In this document: piece after piece, positions 34,160 through 43,186 of the stretch
Position numbering within the stretch: position 1 is the first letter of the stretch
Layout of the letters: the number at the start of each line of letters is the position of its first letter
NCBI GenBank assembly: GCA_963728925.1
Contig: CAVSMB010000014.1
Location: forward strand, 372,001-436,000
Source: JBBPZA01 sp963728925
GTDB taxonomy: Bacteria > Actinomycetota > Thermoleophilia > Solirubrobacterales > Solirubrobacteraceae
Reading direction: 5' to 3'
Length of the DNA: 64,000 nucleotides
Notes under the pieces: model-generated
Database searches by the model: none
What the model was told of the DNA's origin: nothing
What the model saw: only the letters and a program-made list of their open reading frames with translations
Position numbers and translations under genes: made by a program

Positions 34160-36754
34160 ATGTTCGAGCGATTCACAGAGCGAGCCCGGCAGGTGGTCGT
34201 CTTGGCCCAGGAAGAGGCTCGGACGCTCAAGCACAACTACATCGGCACCGAGCACATCCTGCTCGGCCTGCTCCGCGAGGAAGAGGGCCTGGCCGCCCGG
34301 GTGCTGGAGAGCCTCGACATCACCGTCGAGCGCGTCCGCGCTCAGGTCGTCCGCATCGTCGGCTCCGGCGAGGAGGTCACGTCCGGGCAGATCCCCTTCA
34401 CGCCCCGCGCGAAGAAGGTGCTCGAGCTCGCCCTTCGCGAGGCCCTGAGCCTCGGTCACAACTACATCGGCACCGAGCACATCCTGCTCGGCCTCGTGCG
34501 TGAGAACGAGGGCGTTGCCGCGCGCATCCTGCTCGACTTCGACGCCGACTCCGAGAAGATCCGCAACGAGGTCATCCGCATGCTGTCGGGCCCCGGCGGG
34601 CGCCGGCAGGGCCAGGGCTCGGCCTCCGGCTCGGGCTCGGGCGCCCAGGGAGGCGAGGGCAAGAAGTCGTCCAAGCTGCTCGACCAATTCGGCCGCAACC
34701 TGACCAAGCTGGCCTCCGAGGGCAAGCTCGACCCCGTCGTCGGCCGCGAGACCGAGATCGAGCGGATCATGCAGATCCTCTCGCGCCGCACGAAGAACAA
34801 CCCGGTGCTCATCGGCGAGCCGGGCGTCGGCAAGACCGCGGTGGTCGAGGGCCTGGCCCAGCGCATCACCAACGCCGACGTGCCCGAGCTGCTCAAGGGC
34901 AAGCAGATCTACACGCTGGATCTCGCGGCCCTGGTCGCCGGCTCGAAGTACCGCGGCGAGTTCGAGGAGCGCCTGAAGAAGGTGATGAAGGAGATCACCC
35001 AGCGCGGCGACATCATCCTGTTCATCGACGAGCTCCACAACCTCGTCGGGGCGGGCGCCGCCGAGGGCGCGATCGACGCCGCGTCGATCCTGAAGCCCGC
35101 GCTGGCCCGCGGGGAGCTGCAGACCATCGGCGCGACGACGCTCGACGAGTACCGCAAGTACCTCGAGCGCGACAGCGCCCTGGAGCGCCGCTTCCAGCAG
35201 ATCCGCGTGGACGAGCCCTCCACCGAGGAGACGGTGCAGATCCTCAAGGGGCTGCGCGACCGCTACGAGCAGCACCACAAGGTGAACATCACCGACGAGG
35301 CGCTGGTCGCCGCGGGCGAGCTCGCCGACCGCTACATCTCCGACCGCTTCCTGCCCGACAAGGCCATCGACCTCATCGACGAGGCCGCGTCGCGCATGCG
35401 CATCAAGTCGATGACCGCCCCGCCCGTGTACCGCGACCTCGAGGAGGAGATCGAGACGACGCGGCGCGAGAAGGAGGCGTCGATCGAGGCTCAGGAGTTC
35501 GAGAAGGCCGCCAACCTCCGCGACAAGGAGCGGCGCCTGACCAACAAGAAGCGCGAGCTCGAGGAGCAGTGGGAGTCGGGGGAGTCGGGCGACCGCCCCG
35601 ACATCGGCGAGGAGGAGATCGCCGACATCGTCTCGATGTGGACGGGCATCCCGGTGTTCAAGCTGACCGAGGCCGAGACGGCCAAGCTCATGCGCATGGA
35701 GGACGAGCTCCACAAGCGGGTGATCGGCCAGCAGCCGGCGATCGAGGTCGTGTCCAAGGCGATCCGCCGCTCGCGGGCAGGCCTCAAGGACCCCAAGCGC
35801 CCGACCGGCTCGTTCATCTTCCTCGGCCCCTCGGGCGTCGGGAAGACCGAGCTGGCACGGACGCTCGCCGAGTTCCTCTTCGGTGACGAGGACGCCATGG
35901 TGCGCGTCGACATGTCCGAGTACATGGAGAAGCACGCCGTGTCGCGCCTGGTCGGCTCGCCCCCGGGCTACATCGGCTACGACGAGGGTGGCCAGCTCAC
36001 CGAGGCGGTGCGCCGCAAGCCCTACTCGGTGCTGCTGCTCGACGAGATCGAGAAGGCCCACCCCGACGTGTTCAACATCCTCCTGCAGATCCTGGAGGAC
36101 GGCCGGCTGACCGACGCCCAGGGGCGCACGGTCGACTTCCGCCACGCGATCGTGATCATGACCTCGAACATCGGGGCCTCGGAGATCGCGAAGAACACGC
36201 CGCTCGGGTTCGCCGTGTCCGACGACGAGACGGGCATCAGCTACGACGACATGAAGAACCGGATCACCGGGGAGCTGAAGAAGGTCTTCCGGCCCGAGTT
36301 CCTCAACCGCATCGACGACGTGATCGTCTTCCACAAGCTGACCAAGGACGAGATCAAGCAGATCGTCGAGCTCCTGCTGCGTCGCGTGCGCCAGTCGATG
36401 GCCGATCGCGAGCTCCAGCTGGACCTCACCGAGGACGCCAAGGACCTGCTGGTCGACAAGGGCTGGGACCCGTCGATGGGCGCCCGCCCGCTGCGCCGGG
36501 CGATCCAGCGCTACATCGAGGACCCGCTCGCCGACTACGTCCTGCGCCAGGAGCTCCCGTCCGGGGCGACGGTGCTGGTCGGCAAGACCCCCGAGGACGA
36601 GAAGTCCGGCGAGGACGACCTCGTGCGGCTGACGTTCATCCAGCCCAAGCCGGCGCCCCAGCCGGTGGGCGTTGGGGCGAGCGACGGCGGCGGCGAGCCG
36701 GCCGACGACTCCCCCGAGGCGCCGGACGCGCCGCCCACAGACGGCGGCGAGTAA
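34160..36754 (+). CDS. clpC: ATP-dependent Clp protease ATP-binding subunit ClpC
   Basis: 864 residues, HSP100 unfoldase that feeds ClpP. Seen: two Clp_N repeats (MFERFTERARQVVVLAQEEA... and VLELALREALSLGHNYIGTEHILLGL), a Ser/Gly-rich linker near residues 148-170, AAA1 with Walker A GEPGVGKTAVV, the UVR-type middle segment (EAQEFEKAANLRDKERRL), and AAA2 with GPSGVGKTELARTLAEFLFGDEDAMVRVDMSEYMEKH and LLLDEIEKAHPD. The C-terminus ends in a Pro/Asp-rich tail of about 30 residues. AGGAAGGAAG precedes the ATG at 34160. No CIRCE or HAIR heat-shock operator is visible. A strong terminator follows. Confidence 0.97.
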   Translation: MFERFTERARQVVVLAQEEARTLKHNYIGTEHILLGLLREEEGLAARVLESLDITVERVRAQVVRIVGSGEEVTSGQIPFTPRAKKVLELALREALSLGHNYIGTEHILLGLVRENEGVAARILLDFDADSEKIRNEVIRMLSGPGGRRQGQGSASGSGSGAQGGEGKKSSKLLDQFGRNLTKLASEGKLDPVVGRETEIERIMQILSRRTKNNPVLIGEPGVGKTAVVEGLAQRITNADVPELLKGKQIYTLDLAALVAGSKYRGEFEERLKKVMKEITQRGDIILFIDELHNLVGAGAAEGAIDAASILKPALARGELQTIGATTLDEYRKYLERDSALERRFQQIRVDEPSTEETVQILKGLRDRYEQHHKVNITDEALVAAGELADRYISDRFLPDKAIDLIDEAASRMRIKSMTAPPVYRDLEEEIETTRREKEASIEAQEFEKAANLRDKERRLTNKKRELEEQWESGESGDRPDIGEEEIADIVSMWTGIPVFKLTEAETAKLMRMEDELHKRVIGQQPAIEVVSKAIRRSRAGLKDPKRPTGSFIFLGPSGVGKTELARTLAEFLFGDEDAMVRVDMSEYMEKHAVSRLVGSPPGYIGYDEGGQLTEAVRRKPYSVLLLDEIEKAHPDVFNILLQILEDGRLTDAQGRTVDFRHAIVIMTSNIGASEIAKNTPLGFAVSDDETGISYDDMKNRITGELKKVFRPEFLNRIDDVIVFHKLTKDEIKQIVELLLRRVRQSMADRELQLDLTEDAKDLLVDKGWDPSMGARPLRRAIQRYIEDPLADYVLRQELPSGATVLVGKTPEDEKSGEDDLVRLTFIQPKPAPQPVGVGASDGGGEPADDSPEAPDAPPTDGGE

Positions 36755-36782
36755 GCCGGCACCGGCGACACCACCTCAACGC

Positions 36783-36810
36783 CGAAGGGCGGCCCGCGGG
36801 CCGCCCTTCG
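36783..36810. terminator. Bidirectional terminator between clpC and the converging secreted-protein gene
   Basis: A 28-bp perfect palindrome with left arm CGAAGGGCGGCCCG (36783-36796) lies 28 nt after the clpC stop and 27 nt from the stop of the opposite gene. It would fold into a long GC-rich stem on either transcript. Confidence 0.85.
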
Positions 36811-36837
36811 TCGCCTCGGGGGAGTGGTCGCCGCTGG

Positions 36838-37329
36838 TCAGTCGGCCAGGTGCAGCACGTCGACCGTGTCGTAGCCCTTCACCGGCTTGCCGGCGCGCAC
36901 GTCGCCGCCGGCGGAGACGTAGGCCCCGGTGCCGCCGACGATCGCGATGCGCGCCTTGGGGTCCTTGAGCGACACCACGCCGGCTGTCACGACCTCGCCG
37001 CCCTTGAGGCGGTAGGTGCTCAGGCACTGCAGCGTCGCGTCGAACACCTCGGCGGTCTGCCCGATGTTCACGCAGTCGGTCGCGAGCGTGCCGACGGGGC
37101 GGTCGCGCTCGTTGAAGACCGCCTGGCGCGTGACCACGCGGTCGCCCATCGCGACGACGCCCTCGGGCGTCGCGGCCTTGGCGTGGACGAACTGCGCGGC
37201 CTGGACCTTGTCGCGCACGGTGACCTCGCGGCCACCCGACGCCTGCGCGCCGGTGAGCGCGGGGACGGCGACCGCGGTCGCCGCCGCGGCGGCGAGGGCG
37301 GCGGCGAGGGCCTTCTTGGGGGTGCTCAT
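36838..37329 (-). CDS. Secreted dirigent/allene-oxide-cyclase-barrel-like protein
   Basis: 163 residues. Residues 1-31 form a signal peptide (KKALAAALAAAAATAVAVPALTGAQA). The mature part reads VTVRDKVQAAQFVHAKAATPEGVVAMGDRVVTRQAVFNERDRPVGTLATDCVNIG...YRLKGGEVVTAGVVSLKDPKARIAIVGGTGAYVSAGGDVR, with the strand order and the GGTGAY turn seen in AOC-barrel/dirigent-like proteins, which are common exported proteins in actinobacteria. No catalytic role is known. GGAGGA precedes the ATG. The gene converges on clpC with a shared terminator. Confidence 0.75.
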   Translation of the reverse strand: MSTPKKALAAALAAAAATAVAVPALTGAQASGGREVTVRDKVQAAQFVHAKAATPEGVVAMGDRVVTRQAVFNERDRPVGTLATDCVNIGQTAEVFDATLQCLSTYRLKGGEVVTAGVVSLKDPKARIAIVGGTGAYVSAGGDVRAGKPVKGYDTVDVLHLAD

Positions 37330-37446
37330 CGGGAGTGTCCTCCTGGTTCGATCGGTGGAGGCGCAAGTGAACCGGCGCGCGGTGGCGCCGTCGTCAGCCC
37401 GCTGGGCTATCTTGGGATGGCCCGCGGGAGGCGGGCGGGCTCGCCG

Positions 37447-38349
37447 CTACCCCACCGGGATGACGAGCGGCGCCCGGACCGGGATCCGCGCGCGGACGCG
37501 CCACCCGCCCTCGGAGGTGGGGCCTGCGTCCACGCCGCCGCCGAGCGACTCGACGTGCTCGCGCATGCCGGCCAGCCCGAGGCCGGACCCGGTGCCCGCG
37601 AGCGCGGGGGAGACCGCCGCGCCGCGGTCGACGACCTCGACCATGAGCGCGTCGCCGTTGACCGCGAGGCGCACGCGGACCTGGGAGCCGGGCGCGTGCT
37701 TGATCGCGTTGGTCAAGGCCTCGCGCACGACGCGGTAGGCGGCGTCGTCGGCCTCCGCCGGCAGCGCGACGCCGGCGGGCAGCGCGCTGAAGCGGACGTC
37801 GAGGCCCCCGGCGCCGGCGTCGTCGAGCAGCACGCGCAGGCGATCGCCGGCGCCGCCGGCGTGGTCGGCGTGGAGGACGTCGACCAGGCGGGCCATGTCG
37901 GCCAGGGCGCTCTCGCCCGACTGCCGGATCGCCGCGAAGCGCTCGCGCTCGATCTCCGGGCGACCCGAGGGTGTCATGCGTCCGGCGCCGGCCTGAACGA
38001 CGATGACCGCGAGATGATGGGCGACGATGTCGTGCAGCTCGCGGGCGATCCGCCCGCGCTCGCGACGCACGGCGAGGCGGGCGAAGGCGTCCTGCTCGGC
38101 GTGAAGCTCGCGCGTGCGCTGCGCGAGCTCGGCGACCAGCTCGCCCCGCCGGCGCACCTGGCGCCCGACCCACCACGGCGCGAGCGTGCCGAGCCCGAGC
38201 TCGACGTTCGGGAACTCGGTGAAGCCGACCTGGACCTGCAGGGCGGCGAGGAGCGCCAGGACGACGAGCAGGCCGCGCCACCGCGGAGCGCGCAGCCCGC
38301 ACACGAACGAGAGCGCGAGCGCGACGAAGAAGCCGAGCGCCTCAAGCAT
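37447..38349 (-). CDS. Sensor histidine kinase (NarL-type, HisKA_3)
   Basis: About 300 residues. Two or three N-terminal TM helices (ALGFFVALALSFVCGL, GLLVVLALLAALQVQVGF) are followed by the dimerisation/phosphoacceptor helix (RRERGRIARELHDIVAHHLAVIVVQAGA, His in LHD). The ATPase domain has an N-box (REALTNAIKHAPG) and a G-box (GTGSGLGLAGMREHVESLGG). The kinase looks complete. The ATG at 38349 overlaps the stop of the upstream degenerate kinase gene, so the two proteins are co-translated. The probable partner is the response regulator on the opposite strand at 39657. Confidence 0.9.
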   Translation of the reverse strand: MLEALGFFVALALSFVCGLRAPRWRGLLVVLALLAALQVQVGFTEFPNVELGLGTLAPWWVGRQVRRRGELVAELAQRTRELHAEQDAFARLAVRRERGRIARELHDIVAHHLAVIVVQAGAGRMTPSGRPEIERERFAAIRQSGESALADMARLVDVLHADHAGGAGDRLRVLLDDAGAGGLDVRFSALPAGVALPAEADDAAYRVVREALTNAIKHAPGSQVRVRLAVNGDALMVEVVDRGAAVSPALAGTGSGLGLAGMREHVESLGGGVDAGPTSEGGWRVRARIPVRAPLVIPVG

Positions 38350-39544
38350 GGCCCACGGCGACGGGAAGCCGCGCACGCAGCGCGCGGCGCCCGGCGAGGG
38401 GCTCGTGCGCGGAGAAGGTCCCGCCCTGAGTGGTCACGCGTTCGCGCGCGGCAGCGAGAGCCGCGTCCGCGGCACCGCCGGCGGCGGCGATCCCGTCGAG
38501 CTCGAGCTCGAGCCCGTCGCCGCGGTAGCGCAGGCGCACGGTGGCCGGCTCGCCGGCCGCCCCACGGACCGCGACGAGGCCGTGCTGCAGCGCGCGGTAG
38601 GCCGCGAGCTCGACGCCGTCAGGCATCGGCCGGCGCTCGCCCTCCACGTCGAGCTCGACGAGTCGCCCGCCGGCGCGCGCCTCGGCCAGCAGCGTCTCGA
38701 CCTGCGCGAGCGTCGGCCGCGGCGTGCGCTCCCGTTGCTCGTCGCTGCGCAGCACGCCCAGCAGCGCGCGGATCTCGTTGAGCGAGCGGCGGCCGTCGCG
38801 CTCGATCCGCCCGAAGGCGTCGTGCGCGCTCGGCGCCTCGGGCGAGCATCCCTGCTCGCCGGCCGCCGCGAGCGCGACGATCTCGCGCAGGCCGACGCGT
38901 GCCGCCGCGTCGAGGTCGGAGGCGAGGCGCGCGCGCTCGACCTCGACGGCCAGCTGCGCGGTCTGCTCGCGCTGGACCTCGAGCTCGCGCGCGCGCTGCG
39001 CGAGCCGGCCCGCGACGGCCTCGCGCGCCCGCACGACGCGCCCCGCCGCCCACACGCCGAGGCAGAGCGGGTAGGCGAAGGCGACGTAGGAGCCGATCCC
39101 GCCCTCGGAGGCCTGGGCGACGTCGGTCAGCCCCTCGAAGGTGAGGCCGGCAAGGACGAGCGCGAGGCCTGCGAGCGCGCGCGGGCGGTCCGCGCGCGCC
39201 GCGAGCGAGAAGAGGATCAGCAGCGCGGCGGGGATCGCGGCGATGAGGCGGAACTGGTCGAAGGTGGGGATCCCGCTGACCACGCATCCGGCGGCCAGCG
39301 CCGCGGCGGCGAGCAGCGGCGCGCGGCGCCGCAGGAGGATGGGCAGGACCACGGCGGGGAGGAGCACCGTGTCCAGGACCGTGCCCGCGTCGTAGGACGC
39401 CGGCGCGTGCCACCCGGTCGTGGGCGGCGCGGCGAAGGCGAGCAGGGCGGCGCAGATGACCAGATCGACGACGAACGCGGCGCCGGGACGCGGACCGCTC
39501 GACTTCACCGTTCGATCGTACTCGCGTGCTCGCCGCCGCTCCAT
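38342..39544 (-). CDS. Degenerate histidine-kinase-like membrane protein (pseudokinase)
   Basis: 400 residues. Several TM helices occupy residues about 22-165. A coiled-coil linker (RLAQRARELEVQREQTAQLAVEVERARL) leads into a region aligned with HisKA_3, but the phosphoacceptor block E-L-H-D reads SDLDAAARV, so there is no His. The downstream GRIERDGRRSLNEIRALLGVLRSDEQ is typical of the family. In the ATPase part the N-box E-A-L-T-N is replaced by ALQHGLVAVRG and the D-x-G-x-G box by DGIAAAG. It probably binds neither ATP nor phosphate, but could heterodimerise with the normal kinase encoded next to it. The frame is intact, so loss of motifs seems long-standing rather than recent decay. Confidence 0.8.
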   Translation of the reverse strand: MERRRAREYDRTVKSSGPRPGAAFVVDLVICAALLAFAAPPTTGWHAPASYDAGTVLDTVLLPAVVLPILLRRRAPLLAAAALAAGCVVSGIPTFDQFRLIAAIPAALLILFSLAARADRPRALAGLALVLAGLTFEGLTDVAQASEGGIGSYVAFAYPLCLGVWAAGRVVRAREAVAGRLAQRARELEVQREQTAQLAVEVERARLASDLDAAARVGLREIVALAAAGEQGCSPEAPSAHDAFGRIERDGRRSLNEIRALLGVLRSDEQRERTPRPTLAQVETLLAEARAGGRLVELDVEGERRPMPDGVELAAYRALQHGLVAVRGAAGEPATVRLRYRGDGLELELDGIAAAGGAADAALAAARERVTTQGGTFSAHEPLAGRRALRARLPVAVGHA

Positions 39545-39643
39545 CGCCGGCGACGCTATGACGGCGCCGGGCGGCCGGCATCATCCCGGTGGGCGATCCC
39601 GGGCTGCCCCCGTGGGAGGACGCGGCGGCCACGCACTCGCGGC

Positions 39644-39689
39644 TAGCGTCCCGGCGATGGGCGAGCCAGGGGATAGCGTTCCCGCGATG
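39644..39689 (+). promoter_or_regulatory. Twin leaderless-type promoter/start units 30 bp apart before the response regulator
   Basis: TAGCGT (39644-39649) ends 7 nt before ATG 39657. A second TAGCGT (39674-39679) ends 7 nt before ATG 39687. The two blocks (TAGCGT-7-ATGG) are near-identical and exactly 30 bp, or 10 codons, apart, so both starts are in the same frame. Confidence 0.6.
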
Positions 39690-40394
39690 GCCGAGCTCCA
39701 GACGCCGGGCGACGCCCTCGAGCGGACGGTGTCGGTGCTCGTCGCCGACGACCAGGCGCTCGTGCGCGCCGGGTTCCGCGCGATCCTCGAGGCGCAGCCC
39801 GGCATCTCGGTCGTCGGCGAGGCGCGCGACGGCGCCGACGCCGTCGACCTCGCGCGCAAGCGCCGGCCCGACGTCGTGCTGATGGACATCCAGATGCCAG
39901 GCGTCGACGGCCTGGAGGCCACGCGCCGCATCCTCGCGCAGGCCGGCGACGAGCACCCCGTCGCGGTGCTCGTGCTCACGACCTTCGACCTCAACGAGTA
40001 CGTCTACGATGCGCTGCGCGCGGGCGCCAGCGGCTTCCTGCTCAAGGACGTCGTGCCCGAGGACCTCGTCGCCGCGGTGCGCGTCGTGGCCGCCGGCGAG
40101 GCCCTCATCGCGCCGGCCGTCACCAAGCGCCTGATCGAGCAGTTCGCGCGTGCGGCGCCGCCCGCCACACCGCCCGCCGGGCTCGACGAGCTGACCCCCC
40201 GCGAGGTCGAGGTCCTGGCCCTTGTCGCCCGCGGGCTGTCCAACGCGGAGATCGCCGGGGAGCTCGTCCTCAGCCAGGCCACGGTCAAGACCCACGTCAA
40301 GCGGGTGCTCGGCAAGCTCGGCGCCCGTGACCGCGCGCAGGCCGTCGTGCTCGCCTACGAGGCGGGGCTCGTCACGCCGGGCGGCGGCGCCTGA
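39657..40394 (+). CDS. NarL/FixJ-family response regulator
   Basis: 245 residues. The receiver domain has VSVLVADDQALVRAGFRAILE (acidic pair), the phospho-acceptor Asp in DVVLMDIQMPGVDG, LVLTTFD and ASGFLLKDV with the conserved Lys. A linker rich in Ala/Pro is followed by the LuxR helix-turn-helix (LTPREVEVLALVARGLSNAEIAGELVLSQATVKTHVKRVLGKLGARDRAQAVVLAYE). Two starts are possible (39657 and 39687), each with its own -10. It is divergent from the kinase pair and probably receives phosphate from the intact kinase. Confidence 0.93.
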   Translation: MGEPGDSVPAMAELQTPGDALERTVSVLVADDQALVRAGFRAILEAQPGISVVGEARDGADAVDLARKRRPDVVLMDIQMPGVDGLEATRRILAQAGDEHPVAVLVLTTFDLNEYVYDALRAGASGFLLKDVVPEDLVAAVRVVAAGEALIAPAVTKRLIEQFARAAPPATPPAGLDELTPREVEVLALVARGLSNAEIAGELVLSQATVKTHVKRVLGKLGARDRAQAVVLAYEAGLVTPGGGA

Positions 40395-40447
40395 GCGCAA
40401 CCGATTCGCGTTGACCGGCTCGGGCCCGGCGTGGGAGGATCGGGCGC

Positions 40448-43136
40448 CTGGGCGAGCTCCTTGAGCGCAGGTTCGAGCTCGACGCGATCGCGGCGGGCGT
40501 AGAGGCGACGTCGCGCGGCGAGGGCTGTTTGCTGGTCCTCGAGGGCCCGGCGGGCATCGGCAAGACGGCGCTCGTCGGGGCGGGAAGCGAACGCGCACTC
40601 GAGGCCGGGCTCGAGCCGCTCATCGCACGCGGAGCAGAGCTCGAGAGCGCCTTCGGGTTCGGCGTGGTCCGCCAGCTCCTCGAGCCTGCCGTCCGCGCCG
40701 AAGGCAACGGCGACGCGTCCTGGGCCTTCGACGGCGCGGCGGCCAGCGCGGCGCCGCTGCTCGACGTGACGCTCTCCGACCGGCGGGCGCTGCCCGCCGG
40801 TCCCGAGGCTTCGGCGACCATCGTGCACGCCCTCTACCGGCTGACCGTGAACCTCGCCTCGAGGCGACCGCTCGCCCTCGTCCTCGACGACGCCCATTGG
40901 GCCGACGCGGCGTCACTGCGCTTCCTGGCCTACGTGGGCCGGCGGCTGCAGGGGCTTCCCATCCTGCTCCTGGTCGCCGCCCGACCGCGCGGGCAGCCCG
41001 GCGGCCGCGCCGTCGCGGAGCTGCTGGCGAAGGACGACGCCGACGGGGCGCTGCGGCCTGCGCCTCTGAGCGAGGCCGGCGCGGCACGGCTCGTCCGCGC
41101 GGCGCTGCCCGACGGCTCAGGAGGCGCTGTGCCGCGCCTGTCGCGAGGTCACCGGCGGCAACCCGTTCTTCCTGCGCGAGGTGACCATGGCGCTCCGGGA
41201 AGCGGACACGACGCGGGCGGACGACGTGCTGAACGCAGCGCCGGACGGCGTGGTCGCGGCGCTTGGAGCGCGGCTGGCCCGCTACCCGCCGTCCGCCCGC
41301 GAGCTCGCGGGCGCGGCGTCGATCCTCGGCGACGGTGCTCTGCTGCGGCACGCGAGCCACCTCGCGGGGCTCGACCAGCGCGCTGCCGCGGAGGCGGCCG
41401 ACGTGCTCCGCTCCGGCCAGGTCCTCGACGGCGGGCGCCGCCTGCGCTTCCTGCACCCGATCATCCGCACCGCCGTGCATCGGGAGCTTCGCGCCGGCGA
41501 GCGCTCGGGCGGACACCAGCGCGCGGCACGGCTGCTCGCGGCCGAGGACGCAGCACCCGAGCGTGTGGCCGCTCACCTGCTCCTCGCCGAGCCCGAAGGG
41601 TCGGCGTGGGCCTGCGAGCGGCTCCGCGAGGCTGCCCGCGAGGCGCTTCCGCGCGGGGCGCCGGAGGCGTCGGTCACCTACCTGCGCCGGGCGCTCGAGG
41701 AGCCGCCTGCGGTGGAGGACCGTCCGGCCGTGCTGCTCGAGCTCGGGCTGGCCGAGGCGCTGACCCTCGACGTCGAGCCGGCCATCGAGCACCTGCGGCG
41801 CGGCGTCGAGACGACGGGCAACACGCCCGCGCGCCTCTACGCCGCGCGCATGCTCTCCTCGCTCGTCGGGCTCGACGAGTCCGCCGAAGGGGTGGCGATC
41901 CTCGAACGTGCGCTCGAGGCGAGTGCCGACGCCGATCCCTCGCTCGCGGTTCACATCGAGGGCCACCTGGTCAACCTCGCGCGCTTCGGTCTGAGCAGCC
42001 GTGAGCGGACCGCCGGACGGGCGGCGCGGCTGCGCGACCGCGTCGTCGCCGGGGAGCTCGGCGGCGCGATGGAGCTCACGGCCGCGGCGACGGAGCTGAC
42101 CATGACGGGAGCCGCAGCGGATCTCTCGGTCGAGCTGGCGGCACGGGCGATCGAGGGCCTGCGCGCCGAGCCGCTCCTGGCGATCACCCTAGGGATGGCC
42201 GTTCGCTGCCTTACGGTCGCCGATCGGCTGGACGACGCCGATCGCGTCCTGACCGCGGCGATCGACGAAGCGCGGAGAAACCACGCGACATACCGGGTGG
42301 GACCGGTGCTGGGGCTGCGCTCCGACGTGCGCTTCCGCGCCGGCGCGCTGCGCGACGCGCGGGCGGACGCGCAGGCGGCGCTGACCGTCTGGGAAGCCGG
42401 CGGGCGGATGGGCGCCCTCGCCGCCACCGTCTGGCTGGTGCAGGTGCTGACCGACCGGGGAGAGCTCGATGCGGCTGACGCCGCGCTCGAGGCGTGCGGC
42501 ATCGACCTGGCCCTCGACGCCCCCGACGACGCGTACGTGACCACGCTGCTGCTGCACGCTCGAGGGCGCGTGCGCCTGGCCCGGGGCGCGGCGGGCGACG
42601 CGCTGGACGACTTCCTCGCGTGCGGGCGACGGCAGGACCTCATCGGCGAGGTCAACCCGGCGCTGGTGGACTGGCGCTCGCAGGCGGCGACCGCGCTCGC
42701 GCGGCTGCGGGAGTCGGTCGACGTGCTGGCCCCCTCGCCCGCGCGGCTCGAGCACGCCCGTTCGCTCGCAAGCCTCGGCATGGCGCTCCGCCATGGCCGC
42801 CGCGCCGTCGAGGCCCGCATGCCGCTCCAACGGGCGCTCGACCTCGCCGTCCACTGCGGCGCGTCGCCGCTCGCCCATCTCGCGCAGGTCGAGCTGCGGA
42901 TCGCCGGCGGGCGCCCGCGGCGGTCGCGCCTCACCGGCGCGGACGCGGTGACGACGAACGAGCGGCGGGTCGCCGAGATGGCGACCACGGGCCTCTCGAA
43001 CCGGGAGATCGCCCAGCAGCTGGTCGTGAGTCGCAAGACGGTCGAGAAGCACCTCTCGGCCGCCTACCGCAAGCTCGGGATCGGCGCGCGGGGGGAGCTG
43101 GGGGACGCGCTCGGCGCAGGCCCGAGCAAAGAGTAG
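40448..43136 (+). pseudogene. Large ATP-binding LuxR regulator (LAL family), frameshifted
   Basis: About 890 codons. The first frame has LGELLERRFELDAI, Walker A GPAGIGKTALV, Walker B PLALVLDDAHWADAASLRFL and LLVAARPRGQ. Near 41100-41120 the protein moves to another frame, continuing with EALCRACREVTGGNPFFLREV, then a long helical repeat region and a C-terminal LuxR HTH (TTNERRVAEMATTGLSNREIAQQLVVSRKTVEKHLSAAYRKLGI). Without the frame change it would be an MalT/LAL-type activator. No ATG or GTG opens the first frame; CTG 40448 is the best candidate. It is either decaying or affected by one indel. Confidence 0.8.
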
Positions 43137-43172
43137 GGAGGGCTCCCCATACCGGCGGCGGCGGGCGCCGGG

Positions 43173-43178
43173 CATAGT
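43173..43178 (+). promoter_or_regulatory. Leaderless-type -10 (CATAGT) for the secreted-protein operon
   Basis: CATAGT ends 8 nt before ATG 43187. It would start the four-gene run 43187-50106. Confidence 0.5.
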
Positions 43179-43186
43179 CGCCGGCG

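Noticed and set aside
33848..36334. 828-codon open frame antisense to clpC
   Set aside because: Leu/Val/Asp/Gly mirror frame; clpC is complete on the plus strand.
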